DNA from: Ligula intestinalis
Taxonomy: Eukaryota > Platyhelminthes > Cestoda > Diphyllobothriidea > Diphyllobothriidae
Length of the DNA stretch: 64,000 nucleotides
Direction: 5' to 3'
NCBI GenBank assembly: GCA_036362985.1
Contig: JAYGXS010000004.1
Location: 129,216 to 193,215, forward strand
In this document: piece after piece, positions 63,538-64,000 of the stretch
How the letters are laid out: every line of letters begins with the position of its first letter
How positions within the stretch are numbered: the first letter of the stretch is position 1
Notes under the pieces: generated by a model
Told to the model about the DNA's origin: nothing
Database searches by the model: none
The model's input: the letters and a program-made list of their open reading frames with translations, nothing else
Program-made: the position numbers and the translations under genes

Positions 63538-64000
63538 GTGAGTTTGGTCTACTAGCTTTTGCACTTTTGCCGTGTCTACAAAACCGCCTTTTCGCTGTCA
63601 GTAGGTACTGACCGGTTGTTGTGGACAGCATTACATGCCGAGTGAATCCAGCATGTGCGTTTAAGAATCCTTAACCTAAAGAACTATAAGTTTAACTTGA
63701 AAAGTCAGTTCGGCAAACAAATATTTTTAACAGTTCAGCATCGGGTCTGTACAATTTCGTTGATAATTAAAATAGGAGAGTGGATCGTTGGTCATTCGGT
63801 TGGGGGAGGGCAAAAATAATTTAGGTTATGAGTAATGGTCGTGGTTCGAGGAAGCGAAGTTAAAATCACTGTCACTTGAATACGGATACCCAGAAAAGTT
63901 AATCCGTATAAATATTGGCGAACGCACCAAAACGTCTGCTACCTTAACTGCAGAAAAGAACGGCATGTTCATAAGAATACCTTTCTTAGACAATGCGACA
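63538..64000 (+). other. CKAP5 intron 30 (start)
   Basis: The intron opens with GTGAGT and runs off the window. Contains a fourth short-stem hammerhead-like copy at 63709-63750. Confidence 0.7.
63709..63750 (-). ncRNA. Hammerhead-like motif, short-stem-II family (degenerate)
   Basis: Minus strand: CCGATGC, TGAACTGTT, AAAAAT, ATTTGTTT, GCCGAA. It aligns with the other three copies, but both core boxes are mutated. Confidence 0.3.

Noticed and set aside
1..64000. CRISPR arrays, operons, bacterial-style regulatory sites
   Set aside because: The window is intron-rich eukaryotic DNA; repeats here lack the regular short spacer structure.

Overview
This is a eukaryotic genomic window, almost certainly from a parasitic flatworm (cestode or trematode). 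It has one protein gene split into many exons by repeat-filled introns, a cluster of 30-39 nt micro-introns at the 5' end followed by kilobase introns (a pattern known from flatworm genes), and abundant Penelope-like, CR1-like and Ty3/gypsy remnants, tRNA-derived SINEs and hammerhead-like RNA motifs. The organism call is inference; no diagnostic marker gene is present.

Layout. Positions 1-6713 are a graveyard of retroelements: a Penelope-like element on the minus strand (1-1570) abutting a decayed CR1/Jockey-like non-LTR element (minus, about 1571-4440), a second truncated non-LTR 3' end (minus, 4888-5470), and the 3' part of a Ty3/gypsy element on the plus strand (integrase, polypurine tract, probable 3' LTR to 6713).

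Positions 6826 to 63537 (continuing past the right edge) are one plus-strand gene: the orthologue of CKAP5/XMAP215/ch-TOG/Msps, the microtubule polymerase. I resolve 30 exons with mutually consistent splice phases, giving 2029 codons without a stop. They cover five TOG domains, the conserved C-terminal helical region and part of the tail. Vertebrate family members are about 2030 residues long, so only a short C-terminal piece should lie beyond the window. All introns are GT-AG except intron 27, which is GC-AG.

The introns carry most of the unusual material. Four groups of sequences contain hammerhead-ribozyme-like cores: (i) copies resembling those of Penelope-like elements, two of them directly downstream of a recognisable Penelope C-terminus; (ii) a family of four antisense copies with a very short stem II; (iii) a 423-bp tandem duplication with a core in each unit; (iv) a tRNA-derived SINE. 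Intron 13 contains a diverged tandem array (about 960 and 340 bp units) in which each unit carries a nested hairpin. Intron 15 has a 54-bp-armed palindrome beside a dispersed G-rich repeat. Intron 21 has a stretch that looks like a terminal coding exon (acceptor, short ORF, stop, AATAAA) not belonging to the CKAP5 reading frame. A GAT microsatellite spans an assembly gap at 54481-54580.
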